5,851 nt of DNA from an uncultured Bacteroidota bacterium (GTDB lineage Bacteria > Bacteroidota > Bacteroidia > UKL13-3): NCBI GenBank assembly GCA_903907885.1, contig CAIVPY010000085.1:1-5851 (forward strand). The letters run 5' to 3'. Below the pieces are notes generated by a model. The model saw nothing but the letters and a program-made list of their open reading frames with translations, had not been told where the DNA came from and searched no databases. The position numbers and the translations under genes were made by a program. Shown here one piece after another: positions 5,780-5,851 of this stretch; position 1 is the first letter of the stretch; the number at the start of each line of letters is the position of its first letter.

Positions 5780-5790
5780 CTTGATTTTAT

Positions 5791-5851
<61 letters not shown>

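Overview
The window is AT-rich bacterial DNA, most likely from a member of the Bacteroidota that I cannot place to genus. Four things point there. A secreted M43 zinc protease is followed by a PKD-like domain. None of the six genes has a Shine-Dalgarno sequence, and most starts sit behind A-rich leaders. Several upstream regions carry near-matches to the Bacteroidota promoter (TTG, about 20 bases, then TAnnTTTG). A short, ACT-less SerA lies directly behind SerC. The phylum call is inference; no rRNA or other marker gene is present.

Layout, left to right. On the minus strand are a secreted M43 metalloprotease (51-1490), which looks C-terminally short, and upstream of it a small YfcE/MJ0936-type metallophosphoesterase (1572-2063). 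A 54-base divergent gap containing a perfect inverted repeat separates the phosphoesterase from a plus-strand rhomboid intramembrane serine protease (2118-2729). The rhomboid gene converges on, and overlaps by four bases, a minus-strand gene for a small secreted protein predicted to form an outer-membrane beta-barrel (2726-3343). A 136-base divergent gap with promoter-like motifs then leads to serC (3480-4556) and serA (4631-5596), the second and first enzymes of the phosphorylated serine pathway. The window ends in a minus-strand initiator tRNA-fMet (5791 to beyond 5851) with its own intrinsic terminator at 5749-5779.

Only serC and serA clearly work together: SerA oxidises 3-phosphoglycerate to 3-phosphohydroxypyruvate and SerC transaminates this to phosphoserine. 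The phosphatase serB is not in the window. The protease, phosphoesterase, rhomboid and barrel genes show no evident functional link to one another or to serine synthesis. I see no insertion sequence, CRISPR array, phage gene or defence system. Most of the window is ordinary chromosomal housekeeping and surface-protein content.

The points most worth a second look are small: the abrupt end of the protease gene, the inverted repeat between phosphoesterase and rhomboid, the structured serC-serA gap, and an ATG-less open stretch between serA and the tRNA terminator. No gene-free stretch reaches 300 bases.
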